Positions 49,548-58,176 of a stretch of DNA of 64,000 bases are shown here, in pieces (position 1 is the stretch's first letter; each line of letters begins with the position of its first letter). The stretch covers positions 7,872 to 71,871 of the forward strand of contig JBBQUY010000005.1 in the NCBI GenBank assembly GCA_038212015.1. Reading direction: 5' to 3'. This DNA comes from JAGQUL01 sp038212015 (GTDB lineage Bacteria; Actinomycetota; Thermoleophilia; Gaiellales; SKUG01). The position numbers and the translations under genes were made by a program. Under the pieces are notes generated by a model that saw only the letters and a program-made list of their open reading frames with translations, was not told the origin of the DNA and ran no database searches.

Positions 49548-50186
49548 ATGGGGACGACGGTGGACGTCGGCGTTGGAACGGCATTGGCAGTGGGTGGAGC
49601 CGGCATCGGCTCCGTCGTCGTGCTCGACAGCATCATCGACCTGACCGCGCACAACCACAATACGCTTGCGTACAGCCTGGCGATGAAGCCATCGTTTCAG
49701 GCCTTCAAGTACCTCGCGATCGGTGGCGCAGCACTTGCCGGTGCCGGACTGGTCGCGAAGCTGCACCCGGACACGAAGGAACACTCGGGCACGCTCATGA
49801 AGATCGGTGCCGGCATCGGTGTCGGGCTGCTGTCGACGATCGCCTTCCGACTCAGCTGGGGCATGACCGTGGCCCCGGCACAGAAAGGCTGGCTGCCCGG
49901 CATGGCCGCGAAGCCGCACCTGCGCCTCGATGACCTTGCCGCGAACGCCGTCGATCGCGTCCACATGATGGGACGCGACCCGGTCCTCACGGGCCGCAAC
50001 TGGAAGCTCTGGAACACCGTATCGAAGGTACAGGGCCACGGACCGCTCATGGAGCGCCTGCACGAGTTCGCGCCCGTGCTGCGCTACCCGAACCGGGTCT
50101 ACCGCACCCAGCTGCAGCCCGGCACTGTCCTGCTCGACCCGACGATCAAGCGTGCCGCTGCTGCGGTCGTGGCCGCAGTCCGCTAG
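49548..50186 (+). CDS. Uncharacterised membrane protein
   Basis: A 212-residue protein of unknown function. It has three hydrophobic segments (about residues 8-30; 55-75; 90-115) with many Gly/Ala residues, and a hydrophilic C-terminal part (DRVHMMGRDPVLTGRNWKLW). A GTG at 49560 with GGGGA six bases upstream is an equally good start. The gene overlaps the convergent acetyltransferase gene by 4 bp. Confidence 0.6.
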   Translation: MGTTVDVGVGTALAVGGAGIGSVVVLDSIIDLTAHNHNTLAYSLAMKPSFQAFKYLAIGGAALAGAGLVAKLHPDTKEHSGTLMKIGAGIGVGLLSTIAFRLSWGMTVAPAQKGWLPGMAAKPHLRLDDLAANAVDRVHMMGRDPVLTGRNWKLWNTVSKVQGHGPLMERLHEFAPVLRYPNRVYRTQLQPGTVLLDPTIKRAAAAVVAAVR

Positions 50187-51145
50187 ACGTCGAGTGCGAG
50201 TGCGAGCGCGATCCGGACCGGATCCTCGGTCCAGCCGAGCTGATCGTTGATGGCGCAGATCGCGTCGTTTCCGGCGTTGTTCATCGTCTGCAGGCGACGG
50301 ATCCCGGTCTCCCGCGCATGTTCCACCGCGCAGCGCTTGGCGAGCTTGGCGAGGCCGCGTCCGCGATGGGCGCGCGCAACCGTCAGGAACTCCACCCACG
50401 CGCGGTCGCTGCCCATCGCCAGCCGCTCGAGTTCGACGAGCGCGAGCACGTGGTCGTCATCGTCGAGCAGCAGCAGGATGAGGTCGCGTCCGAGCACGGG
50501 GGAGGAGTCGTGCTCCGACAGCCACCGCTCGAGTGTCTCGTCGGGGCGCGGAAAGTCGCCCGGGGTGTCCGCAAACCCCTCGCGGTAGACGCTGAATGCC
50601 GCCTCGGCCAGTCCGGGGCGAGCAGCGAGCGTCGCGACCCGGACGTCGTCGGGCATCGCCCCGGGTGTGATACGCGCGATCTCCGGCGCGTCCCCGGTCA
50701 GGACGTGGAATCGGCGCCAGCGCTCGTGCTCGACGAACCCGTGCCGATCGCGGAGCGCAGGAATGTGGGGCCGATCTTCGCTGTCGCCGCAGCGCACCTG
50801 TGCGACACCGCCCGCGTGGGCGCGTTCGCGTGCGAATGCGACCAGGTCACCGAGTACGGGTTCGCCCGGATCGGTCCGCGAGAAGATCGTCAGGTAGCAG
50901 CTGCCCGCACCCGCGGCGTCACGCAGGGTGAATGCCGTCGCCGCCATCGAACCGTCGCGCGACGCGAGGTGCAGCAGTTCACCCGGGTACCGCTGCAGGT
51001 CGTCGATCAGGTCGATGCGCGCCTTGGGTGCGAGCGTCGGGTCGCTCAGACCGCGAATCCACAGGAACCGTTCACACGCCATGCCGTTGCCGGCGATGTC
51101 GAGCAGTTCGATCGAGTGCGGCGTGTCGATCGTGGCGTCGGTCAC
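50183..51145 (-). CDS. Double-GNAT acetyltransferase
   Basis: A 320-residue protein with two GNAT-fold halves. The second (about residues 165-320) has the acetyl-CoA loop AHRGRGLAKLAKRCAVEHA and the typical end LQTMNNAGNDAICAINDQLGW. The first half is weaker (GVAQVRCGDSEDRPHIPAL...RHGFVEHERWRRF). This twin arrangement resembles mycothiol synthase-like and related actinobacterial acetyltransferases; the substrate is unknown. It is coupled to the upstream M20 peptidase by ATGA, so it may act on a product of that enzyme. Confidence 0.82.
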   Translation of the reverse strand: MTDATIDTPHSIELLDIAGNGMACERFLWIRGLSDPTLAPKARIDLIDDLQRYPGELLHLASRDGSMAATAFTLRDAAGAGSCYLTIFSRTDPGEPVLGDLVAFARERAHAGGVAQVRCGDSEDRPHIPALRDRHGFVEHERWRRFHVLTGDAPEIARITPGAMPDDVRVATLAARPGLAEAAFSVYREGFADTPGDFPRPDETLERWLSEHDSSPVLGRDLILLLLDDDDHVLALVELERLAMGSDRAWVEFLTVARAHRGRGLAKLAKRCAVEHARETGIRRLQTMNNAGNDAICAINDQLGWTEDPVRIALALALDV

Positions 51146-52581
51146 GACGCCGTGTCGGCGTAGGCATGCCAGAACGCGATGCTCGTTTCGATGCCCAGGT
51201 GCAGCTGCTTGACCGAGAACTTCTCGTTCGGCGAGTGCAGGCGATCGTCCGGCAGGCCGAAGCCCATCAGCACCGTCGGTGCGCCGAGCACGGATGCGAA
51301 CGTCGCGACGACCGGGATCGAGCCACCCTCGCGCGTGAACACCGGGCGCTGGCCGAAGGTCGCCTCAAGTGCGGTCGTTGCCGCGCGCATCGCGGGGTTG
51401 GACGTGTCCACGAGCACCGGCATGCCGCCGTGCAGCGACTCGACGGTGACGGATTCCACACCCGGCATGTCGGCAGCCAGGTCCTTGAGGTACGTCTCCA
51501 GCAGCTCGCCGATGCGGCGCCAGTCCTGGTCGGCGACGAGGCGCATCGACACCTTCGCGTGCGCGGTGGCCGGCAGCACGGTCTTCGCCCCCGGCTCGAT
51601 ATAGCCACCCCAGATGCCGTTGAGCTCGAACGTCGGTCGGGCGCCGACCTGCTCGTACACGGTCCAGCCGGCTTCACCCCACGTGGCGCTGACGCCGGCT
51701 TCCTGGCGAAACGCATCGTCGTCGAATCCGACGCGCGTCAGTTCCTCGCGCTCGTCGGCGGTGGGTTCAACGACGCCGTCGTAGAAGCCCGGGATCAGGA
51801 TGCGCCCGTCGCGGTCCTTGCACGCAGCAAGCAAGTGGGCGAGCGCCTCGATCGGGTTGCGTATCGCGCCACCATAGGCCCCCGAGTGCAGGTCGACCGC
51901 CGGTCCCTGCACCGTGATCTCGCAATACGACATGCCGCGCAGGCTCGACACGATCGACGGCTGCGTGGCCGACAGCATGTGCGTGTCGGACACGAGCACC
52001 GTGTCGCACGCCAGGCGCTCGCGTTCACGTGCGACGAACGCGTCCAGGTGCTCGGACCCGGATTCTTCCTCGCCCTCGAAGATCACTTTCACGTTGACCG
52101 GCAGCGTGCCGCCGTCGGCAAGCATCGCGCGCAGTGCTGCGACGTGGATCCAGAGCTGACCCTTGTCGTCGGCGGCGCCGCGGGCGAAGATCGCGCCGTC
52201 GCGGATCGTGGGCTCGAACGGCGGCGTGTGCCACAGCTCGAGCGGCTCCGGCGGCTGGACGTCGTAGTGGCCGTAGAGCAGCACGGTCGGGGCGCCCTCG
52301 GGTGCATGCAGCCACTCGGCATAGACGGCGGGCAGGCCGCCTGTCTCCAGCACTTCGGCGCGTTCGAGGCCGGCGTCGGCGAGTTCGTCGCGCAGGAACG
52401 CGGCGGCGGCTCGACAGTCATCGGCATGCTCGACCTTGGTCGACACGCTCGGGATGCGCAGCAGGTCGAGCAGTCGCTCGAGGGTACGGTCATGCTCGGC
52501 GCGCGCGCGGGCGACTGCGTCAGTCGTGCGCGGATCGTCGGCTGGCGAAAAGGGCGTGGTGGTCGCGACGTCGGATTCCAT
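51142..52581 (-). CDS. M20-family metallodipeptidase
   Basis: A 479-residue di-zinc peptidase. Metal ligands and catalytic residues: YGHYDVQPP (His/Asp), ARGAADDKGQ (bridging Asp), EGEEESGS (catalytic Glu-Glu), VLVSDTHM, and the C-terminal REGGSIP with metal-binding Glu context. The inserted dimerisation domain lies at about residues 225-370. It most resembles actinobacterial dipeptidases rather than DapE or carboxypeptidase G2. The leaderless TAGGTT promoter is at 52588-52593. Confidence 0.93.
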   Translation of the reverse strand: MESDVATTTPFSPADDPRTTDAVARARAEHDRTLERLLDLLRIPSVSTKVEHADDCRAAAAFLRDELADAGLERAEVLETGGLPAVYAEWLHAPEGAPTVLLYGHYDVQPPEPLELWHTPPFEPTIRDGAIFARGAADDKGQLWIHVAALRAMLADGGTLPVNVKVIFEGEEESGSEHLDAFVARERERLACDTVLVSDTHMLSATQPSIVSSLRGMSYCEITVQGPAVDLHSGAYGGAIRNPIEALAHLLAACKDRDGRILIPGFYDGVVEPTADEREELTRVGFDDDAFRQEAGVSATWGEAGWTVYEQVGARPTFELNGIWGGYIEPGAKTVLPATAHAKVSMRLVADQDWRRIGELLETYLKDLAADMPGVESVTVESLHGGMPVLVDTSNPAMRAATTALEATFGQRPVFTREGGSIPVVATFASVLGAPTVLMGFGLPDDRLHSPNEKFSVKQLHLGIETSIAFWHAYADTAS

Positions 52582-52587
52582 GCCCGT

Positions 52588-52593
52588 AACCTA
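52588..52593 (-). promoter_or_regulatory. -10 box (TAGGTT) of the M20 peptidase/GNAT pair
   Basis: TAGGTT six bases before the ATG at 52581; leaderless. Confidence 0.5.
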
Positions 52594-52638
52594 CAACGCG
52601 CCTTCAGCCGCCGCGCACCGGGGCCGATAGCGAGGGAG

Positions 52639-53940
52639 ATGGCACAGCAGCCACAATCCGGCGTCGACGCGCTTCCCGCCAGCGAGCCAGCCCTTGAGGT
52701 TGTCCCCGCGCGCCCGCACACGTCCGCGTGGGCACAGCCGCGCGGCTCTGACGACGCGTACGTCGACATTGGCCGTCGGGAGCTGCCGGCGCTCACGTCG
52801 CTGCGCTTCTTCGCGGCGATGTACGTCGTCGTGCACCACCTCATCAACATCGGACTGCTTCATGCCCAGGGTGCAGACGCCGATCGGGCCGCAACGTGGT
52901 ATCTCGCGTGGGGGACGCAGGGGCATGTCGGCGTGACGTTCTTCTTCGTCCTGAGCGGCTTCATCCTCGCGTGGTGCTACCACCGCTCGTTCGGGACCGC
53001 CACGGGTGAGGCCCGAACCCGCACCACGCGCCGATTCTGGCGTGCTCGCTTTGCTCGCGTCTGGCCGCTGCACGCCGCGATGTTCCTGGCGTTCGTGCCG
53101 CTCGCCGTGCTCGAAGCGGGAACGTCGCTCAGCGCGCTCGCCACGACCGCGTGGCAGGGCCTGCTCAACTTGCTGCTGCTGCATGCGTGGTGGCCGTTTG
53201 GCGGCCCGGACGGCCTTGCCGACACCTTCAATGCACCCAGCTGGACGCTCTCGGTCGAAGCGCTGTTCTACCTGCTGTTTCCGGCGATCGCGGCGCTGCT
53301 CGTGCATCGCCTGCGCTGGGGCGTCGCCCAGCTCGCGCTGCTCGCCGCTGGCTCATGGGTCGTGCTCGGCATCGTCGGCATGCTGTTGGCGGATGTCGAT
53401 CGTGGCGAGTGGATCATGCGCGTGCTGCCTGCCACGCGCCTGGTGGACTTCGTCGTCGGCGTCGCGCTTGGCCTCGCCGTCGTGCAGCGGCTGCAGCGCG
53501 CGCACCTGCACGCACGCCCGGCGCCGATTCGAGCCACCACGGGCTGGACGCTGCTCGAAGCGGCGACGCTCGGCGCGGCGTGCGCTTCGCCGCTCATCTG
53601 GGCGCTCGCAGCGTCGGACGTGCTGCCAGGCACGCTCGGCACGAGCTGGTTCCACCTGCCCGCGATCGTCGCCGCGATCCTCGTCGTGTCGCTCGAGCGC
53701 GGCGCGATCTCTCGACGGCTGCTCGCGTGGCGCCCGCTCGTGTGGCTCGGAGAAGTGAGCTACGCGCTCTACCTGATCCATCTGTTCCTGGTGCTCGCCG
53801 CCTACCGAGCGGGTGTCTACGACCTCGTCGGGCCGTGGGCCGCCTCGGCGCTGCTGGTCATCGCATCGATCGCGATCTCCGGCGTCGTGCACGAGCGCTT
53901 CGAGAAGCCCATGCGCGCGCGCCTCGTCACTCGCTCCTAG
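52639..53940 (+). CDS. Acyltransferase family 3 membrane protein
   Basis: A 433-residue integral membrane acyltransferase (OafA-like family) that moves an acyl group onto a sugar or other envelope acceptor. After a 55-residue cytoplasmic part comes LTSLRFFAAMYVVVHHL (conserved RFFA and His), GVTFFFVLSGFILAWCYHR, RRFWRARFARVWPLH and about ten helices, ending with LGEVSYALYLIHLFLV. There is no SGNH extracellular domain. The sequence ends just inside a repeat that supplies its TAG stop. Confidence 0.9.
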   Translation: MAQQPQSGVDALPASEPALEVVPARPHTSAWAQPRGSDDAYVDIGRRELPALTSLRFFAAMYVVVHHLINIGLLHAQGADADRAATWYLAWGTQGHVGVTFFFVLSGFILAWCYHRSFGTATGEARTRTTRRFWRARFARVWPLHAAMFLAFVPLAVLEAGTSLSALATTAWQGLLNLLLLHAWWPFGGPDGLADTFNAPSWTLSVEALFYLLFPAIAALLVHRLRWGVAQLALLAAGSWVVLGIVGMLLADVDRGEWIMRVLPATRLVDFVVGVALGLAVVQRLQRAHLHARPAPIRATTGWTLLEAATLGAACASPLIWALAASDVLPGTLGTSWFHLPAIVAAILVVSLERGAISRRLLAWRPLVWLGEVSYALYLIHLFLVLAAYRAGVYDLVGPWAASALLVIASIAISGVVHERFEKPMRARLVTRS

Positions 53941-53977
53941 CGCGATCGGTGGCGTGGACCTGCACCTCGGCAGCGCC

Positions 53978-54020
53978 GAGCGTGCGGAGCGTCGAGTATT
54001 GACCGACGCTGAGCACGCTC
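53978..54020. repeat. 43-bp hairpin repeat, copy B
   Basis: GAGCGTGCGGAGCGTCG and CGACGCTGAGCACGCTC pair with two mismatches around a nine-base loop. Same family as 29687-29729 and 54039-54081. Confidence 0.7.
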
Positions 54021-54038
54021 AGGCACGCAGGGGTGGTC

Positions 54039-54081
54039 GAGCGTGCAGAGCGTCGACCTGAGACCGACGCTGAGCAAGCTC
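54039..54081. repeat. 43-bp hairpin repeat, copy C
   Basis: GAGCGTGCAGAGCGTCG and CGACGCTGAGCAAGCTC around a nine-base loop, 18 bp after copy B. It runs into the 35-bp direct repeat. Confidence 0.7.
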
Positions 54082-54183
54082 GATGGCACTCGCTCCTAGC
54101 GATCGTTGCTCGCGTGGCTCGCGCGATCGCGTCGTCACTCGGCCATCCGAGCAAGCTCGATGGCACTCGCTCCTAGCGATCGT
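54072..54183. repeat. Two 35-bp direct repeats carrying stop codons on both strands
   Basis: Identical 35-bp units at 54072-54106 and 54149-54183, each containing GGCACTCGCTCCTAGCGATC. A shorter match, CACTCGCTCCTAG, is the 3' end of the acyltransferase gene (53928-53940). The CTAG gives TAG on either strand: the acyltransferase and the opposite zinc-ribbon gene both stop within a copy. Confidence 0.7.
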
Positions 54184-54751
54184 CCCGGCGGGCCCACCAG
54201 TATGAGAGGCGGCTGTGGAACCAGCCGACCGGTCCCCAGTGGATCGAAGCGACGTCGTCGGCCATCTTCCGCTCGTACGCCTGTTCGATGCCCTCGATGC
54301 GACCGTCCTGTCCGCCCCAGACCTCGCGGTCGGCTTCGAGGTGCTTCTCGTGTGCCTCGTACCACGCCTCGATGCGGTGCAGCTCGCCGTCGTCGAGCCA
54401 CACGCCATGTTCGGCGCACACGTCGGTCGTCACGCCACTTTCGTACGCGAAGACCTGCTTGGCCATCGGCACGCCGCAGGTCGGACAGGTGTGGATGTCC
54501 TCAGCTGCCTCGAGCTGGTCGCTCGACGCCGTGCCCTGGGACTCGACCGCAGCCTGCTCCTCGCCGATCGGTCGGTCGTCCGTGCGATCCCGGACCGCAG
54601 CACGGAGCGCGTCGGCGTGCAGGAACAGGCCGTGCCCCCGCTCGCACGCGAGCACCTCGATCGATTCGTGGGCGCGCAGCACCAGCGGCTCATGGCAGTG
54701 GACGCAGCCGGTGGTGGCTGCAGTGGCGGTGGCGTTCGCGGCATCGGTCAT
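54173..54751 (-). CDS. TFIIB-type zinc ribbon protein
   Basis: A 192-residue protein with two metal-binding regions: an N-terminal CVHCHEPL with CERGHGLFLH, and a central zf-TFIIB-like ribbon (CPTCGVPMAKQVFAYESGVTTD, then CAEHGVWLDDGELHRIEAW). The signature ending GxWLDDGEL is typical of this bacterial family. The last 55 residues are helical and charged. The function of such proteins is not known; nucleic-acid or protein binding is assumed. Confidence 0.82.
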   Translation of the reverse strand: MTDAANATATAATTGCVHCHEPLVLRAHESIEVLACERGHGLFLHADALRAAVRDRTDDRPIGEEQAAVESQGTASSDQLEAAEDIHTCPTCGVPMAKQVFAYESGVTTDVCAEHGVWLDDGELHRIEAWYEAHEKHLEADREVWGGQDGRIEGIEQAYERKMADDVASIHWGPVGWFHSRLSYWWARRDDR

Positions 54752-54780
54752 GCGCCGCGCCTACCCGGGCACGACGCGGC

Positions 54781-55566
54781 TCACGCACGCGGTCCTCGTC
54801 GTTCGACGATGCAGCGCACGAGCGCTTCCGCGTGTCGCGACCAGATCGCCGGCATCGGCGCGAGCTCGAACTCGTACGTCACGGCCGTCGACCCGGCCGC
54901 TTCGCACCACGACGCCGAGTCGCCCGGGGTGGGCCCATCGAGCTTGCGTACGATCGGCATCGATGCCGGCTCAGCCAGGTGTTCGGCAAAGGGCAGCGCA
55001 CGTTCACTCATCGCGATGATGCAGTCGAGCGGCGTGTGCAGGTCGATCACGAGCTCCGGCTCGACTCCATTCACGAGCGACATGATCGCCTGCGTCTCGG
55101 GCTCCGAACCAGGCTGCGTGCCAGGCGACGACAGCTGAGTGCGGCGCTCGCTCGTGCGAACGGTGGACGTCGACCAGAACGTCGGAGACGGCGCCTCCGA
55201 CCAGGTCTCGCCGGGAAAGTTCCGATTGAGGTCCACGCCACGCGCGTTCTGCCGCGTGCCCGCCAGCACGCCATCGGGGTTGAGCACCGGCACCACCACC
55301 GTGCATGCGTCGTCGGCATGCACGACCCGCATCAGGTGCTGCGCGGCCTGCAGCGTCACCGACTCCTCGCCATGGATCGCCGCCCAGAGCACGCGCGTCG
55401 GGCGGCTCGTCGTCGGCCACCATGCGTGGATTGCAGTGCCGTTCACCGACTCGCCGATCTGCTCGGGGCGCCAGCCGTTGCGTCGGGCGAGGTCGGCGAC
55501 GTGGATCGACGGCAGCCCGGAGGGGGTCCGCGAGCCGGGCGCGGCGGCGTGTTCGGCGGCATGCAT
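54781..55566 (-). CDS. M14 zinc carboxypeptidase / murein peptide amidase-like
   Basis: A 261-residue M14-family enzyme similar in size to MpaA, which cuts the gamma-D-Glu-diaminopimelate bond of murein peptides. Zinc ligands are in AAIHGEES (HxxE) and LVIDLHTPLD (His); NPDGVLAGTRQNARGVDLNRNFP is the substrate-binding NR motif, and the catalytic Glu is in VTYEFELAP. No signal peptide, so it probably acts on recycled or imported peptides in the cytoplasm. The leaderless TAGGCT box lies seven bases before the ATG. Confidence 0.88.
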   Translation of the reverse strand: MHAAEHAAAPGSRTPSGLPSIHVADLARRNGWRPEQIGESVNGTAIHAWWPTTSRPTRVLWAAIHGEESVTLQAAQHLMRVVHADDACTVVVPVLNPDGVLAGTRQNARGVDLNRNFPGETWSEAPSPTFWSTSTVRTSERRTQLSSPGTQPGSEPETQAIMSLVNGVEPELVIDLHTPLDCIIAMSERALPFAEHLAEPASMPIVRKLDGPTPGDSASWCEAAGSTAVTYEFELAPMPAIWSRHAEALVRCIVERRGPRA

Positions 55567-55573
55567 GTCGCAC

Positions 55574-55579
55574 AGCCTA
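55574..55579 (-). promoter_or_regulatory. -10 box (TAGGCT) of the M14 peptidase
   Basis: TAGGCT seven bases before the ATG at 55566; leaderless. Confidence 0.5.
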
Positions 55580-55596
55580 CGTCGAAGCTCGGCGCC

Positions 55597-56025
55597 TTAC
55601 TCCTCGATGCGGCGAATCCGGCGCACGTAGCTCGTGCGGCCCGATTCCTCTTCTCGCTCGGAGTGCTCGCTGCGCATGGACTGCTCCATCTGGCGGAAGG
55701 AGCTGCTCAGGCGTGACCGGCAGTACCGGCATCGATCGCCGATACCGTTGCAGGTGCACGATTCCATGCCCGAGGTGATCTCGATGAGGCGGCCGCCGTC
55801 GCAGAAACTCCGCACGTCCGCCGTGGGCACGCCGGTCTCGCGCGCGATCTCGCCCATCGGAGCGCCGTCATTCTCGAGCAGGTACTCGCGCACGAGGGCG
55901 AACCGATTCTGCTCGACGAGCGAGCACTGCGTGCAGAGCCGCATGGTCACCCGCGGAAAGAGTTTTCCGCAGGCGTTGCACGTGTCGATCGACGGCTTGG
56001 GCGCGGGCAGAGCCATGTGACTCAT
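55597..56025 (-). CDS. Two-zinc-finger protein resembling flagellar-region YvyF
   Basis: A 142-residue protein: CNACGKLFPRV...RLCTQCSLVEQ (zinc ribbon), a winged-helix-like middle (FALVREYLLENDGAPMGEIARETGVPTADVRSFCDGGRLIEI), and a second cysteine cluster (CTCNGIGDRCRYC). The first two parts match the YvyF/TIGR03826 family usually found beside flagellar genes. No flagellar gene is in this window. The C-terminus is Arg/Glu-rich. The start is uncertain between 56025 and an ATG nine bases later. Confidence 0.75.
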   Translation of the reverse strand: MSHMALPAPKPSIDTCNACGKLFPRVTMRLCTQCSLVEQNRFALVREYLLENDGAPMGEIARETGVPTADVRSFCDGGRLIEITSGMESCTCNGIGDRCRYCRSRLSSSFRQMEQSMRSEHSEREEESGRTSYVRRIRRIEE

Positions 56026-56156
56026 CGCATCGGCAGTCCCCCCGAAGGGCTTGAGCCCTGCATCAACGACCATTCGAACGTCGAAACGGCGTTTGCTGGA
56101 ACTCCTGCAGGACACCCATCCTGTGACCACATTCCCGCTCGGCAAGGAGACCTCCG

Positions 56157-57128
56157 ATGAAGCACGTGGACGAGACGCCCCCGACCCAGGTCGTGATGCC
56201 CGTGGGTGAACTGCATGGACGGACCGTCTGGAGCGAATCCGGCGATCGGATCGGCGTCGTGCGCGGCGTCCATCAGGACGACGACGGCCGAATCGTCGCG
56301 CTCGACGTGCGTGAGCGCTGGATGCTCGGCCCCCATCACGAGGTCCCCGCCTCGGGCATGCGCTTCGACGACGGCGACATCATCGTCGCTGCGTCAGCGG
56401 CTCCAGCCGATATTGGCGGGAAGGAGCGATCGAGCCGCACGGTCCAGCGGCGTCACGTCGGCAGCTTCGCGCCTGCGCCTGTGCTGCTGTCCGGACGCGA
56501 GGGCGCACGCGGCCGATTCGGCGGTCTCGACATCATCGGCAGCCTGTTCGGCGCACTCGTGACCATCGCGAGCCTCGTCCTCGTCGGTGGCGTACTTGCC
56601 GCGATCTTCGGCACCGACGCCACCGCGATCGACACCTCGCTCGATTCCTTCGATGCCGTCACCACCGAAGCGTTGATCGTCGCGGCCGCGACGATCTTCC
56701 TGTCCTGCTTCCTCGGCGGATGGGCTGCCGGGCGCAGCGCGCGCTTCGACGGCATCGCCAACGGCGTCATGACCGTCGTCTGGGTCCTGGCGATCGGCGT
56801 GGCGCTTGCAGCACTTGGCGCGCTGCTCGGCGATGAGTACGACGTGTTCGCGAACACGGAGCTGCCCACGTTCGTGACCGATGAATTCGCGCTGTGGGGC
56901 AGCGTGGCACTTGCTGTCACGCTGGTGCTGATGCTCATCGGAGGTGCCCTGGGTGGCGCGCTCGGCGAGTCCTGGCACAGGCGGGCCGATCGAGCGATGC
57001 TGGACGTCGTTTCCGTCGATGATCGCGCGCAGGAGCCGGACGGCATCGTGGGCTCATCGGCCGACGCGCAGCCGGTCGACGACGGCGACGCGGTACCGGT
57101 CGAGCGCTCGGACCGCCATTCCCGCTGA
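56157..57128 (+). CDS. PRC-barrel-like membrane protein, paralogue 1
   Basis: A 323-residue protein. Residues about 12-80 form a PRC-barrel-like domain (VMPVGELHGRTVWSESGDRI, then ALDVRERWMLGPHHEVPASGM); four membrane helices follow with GGWAAGRSARFDGIANG as a conserved loop and ESWHRRADRAMLDVVSV after the last helix. The tail is acidic. AAGGAG before the ATG is a good ribosome-binding site. It is a tandem paralogue of the next gene. PRC-barrels often bind metals or partner proteins; the role here is unknown. Confidence 0.75.
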   Translation: MKHVDETPPTQVVMPVGELHGRTVWSESGDRIGVVRGVHQDDDGRIVALDVRERWMLGPHHEVPASGMRFDDGDIIVAASAAPADIGGKERSSRTVQRRHVGSFAPAPVLLSGREGARGRFGGLDIIGSLFGALVTIASLVLVGGVLAAIFGTDATAIDTSLDSFDAVTTEALIVAAATIFLSCFLGGWAAGRSARFDGIANGVMTVVWVLAIGVALAALGALLGDEYDVFANTELPTFVTDEFALWGSVALAVTLVLMLIGGALGGALGESWHRRADRAMLDVVSVDDRAQEPDGIVGSSADAQPVDDGDAVPVERSDRHSR

Positions 57129-57261
57129 TTCCCGGACCCGCTGAACGACCGGCCGCGACTTGCGCAGGACCTGCGGAGGTTCGCAGGCCGGTCGATTCGG
57201 CGTTTCCCCTCGGTCGGCACGGACACCCTGACACCGTCCACGAGGATGGAGGAGGGCTCCG

Positions 57262-58176
57262 ATGACGCCGACGACCAATACGCAGCTCGAGGTGATGCTG
57301 CCGGTCGGTGACCTGCACGCGAGAACGGTCTGGAGCGAGACGGGCGAGCGCTTGGGGCTCGTACGCGCCGTACGGACCGATGCCCGGGGGCACGTGACCA
57401 CGCTCGTCGTGCGCGAAGGGTGGATCCTCGGTCGCGAACACGACGTGCCCGCCGGCGGGATGCGCATCGATCACGGCGACCTGGTCGTACCGCAGTCGGC
57501 GTCACTCGAGATGATCGAACGTGAACTCGAGCCTGCACCGGTCGAGCGGGTCGCCCACACCGCCGAACAGGCCGAGCGTCCGATGCCGATCTTCGTCCAG
57601 GGCGGCGAGCGTGCGCACTACCGCTTCGGGGGCCTCGATGTCGTGGGCGCGGTGCTCGGCGCGCTCGTGATGTTCGCCACGTTCTCGATCGTCGGTGGAC
57701 TGCTCATGTCCGTGTTCGACGCGCCGCCGCTCGTGGTCGACAGTGGGCTGGGATCGTTCGCTGACATCACCACCACATCCATGCTCGTCGGGCTTGCAGG
57801 CGTGATCGTCGCTGGATTCGTCGGTGGCTGGGCAGCGGGGCGTTGCGCCCGCTTCGACGGTATCGGCAACGGCCTGCTCGCAGCGACCCTCCTGCTCGGA
57901 CTCGGCGTGCTGTCTGCGGGGCTCGGGCGCTGGGCCGGTTCCGAGTACGACCGCTTCCAGGGCTTCGGCCTGCCGCGCGTGACGACGGAATCCGCCGCCG
58001 CATGGGGCATCGTCGGGGCGCTCGTCATGCTCGTGGCGCTGCTGGTCGCATCCGCGATCGGCGGCGCGCTGGGCGAAGCGTGGCACCGACACGCAGATCG
58101 CGCGATGCTCGACGTCGTGCCCGTCAGCGAATCACATGGACACCGCTGGCGAGAGCGACACCGTCCTGAATGGTGA
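57262..58176 (+). CDS. PRC-barrel-like membrane protein, paralogue 2
   Basis: A 304-residue tandem duplicate of the preceding gene with the same order: MLPVGDLHARTVWSETGERLG, then VREGWILGREHDVPAGGMRIDHGDLV; four helices with GGWAAGRCARFDGIGNG; and EAWHRHADRAMLDVVPVSE at the end. GGAGGAGGG lies before the ATG. Divergence is greatest in the region between barrel and first helix. The last 53 bp overlap the convergent PLP-enzyme gene. Confidence 0.75.
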   Translation: MTPTTNTQLEVMLPVGDLHARTVWSETGERLGLVRAVRTDARGHVTTLVVREGWILGREHDVPAGGMRIDHGDLVVPQSASLEMIERELEPAPVERVAHTAEQAERPMPIFVQGGERAHYRFGGLDVVGAVLGALVMFATFSIVGGLLMSVFDAPPLVVDSGLGSFADITTTSMLVGLAGVIVAGFVGGWAAGRCARFDGIGNGLLAATLLLGLGVLSAGLGRWAGSEYDRFQGFGLPRVTTESAAAWGIVGALVMLVALLVASAIGGALGEAWHRHADRAMLDVVPVSESHGHRWRERHRPEW

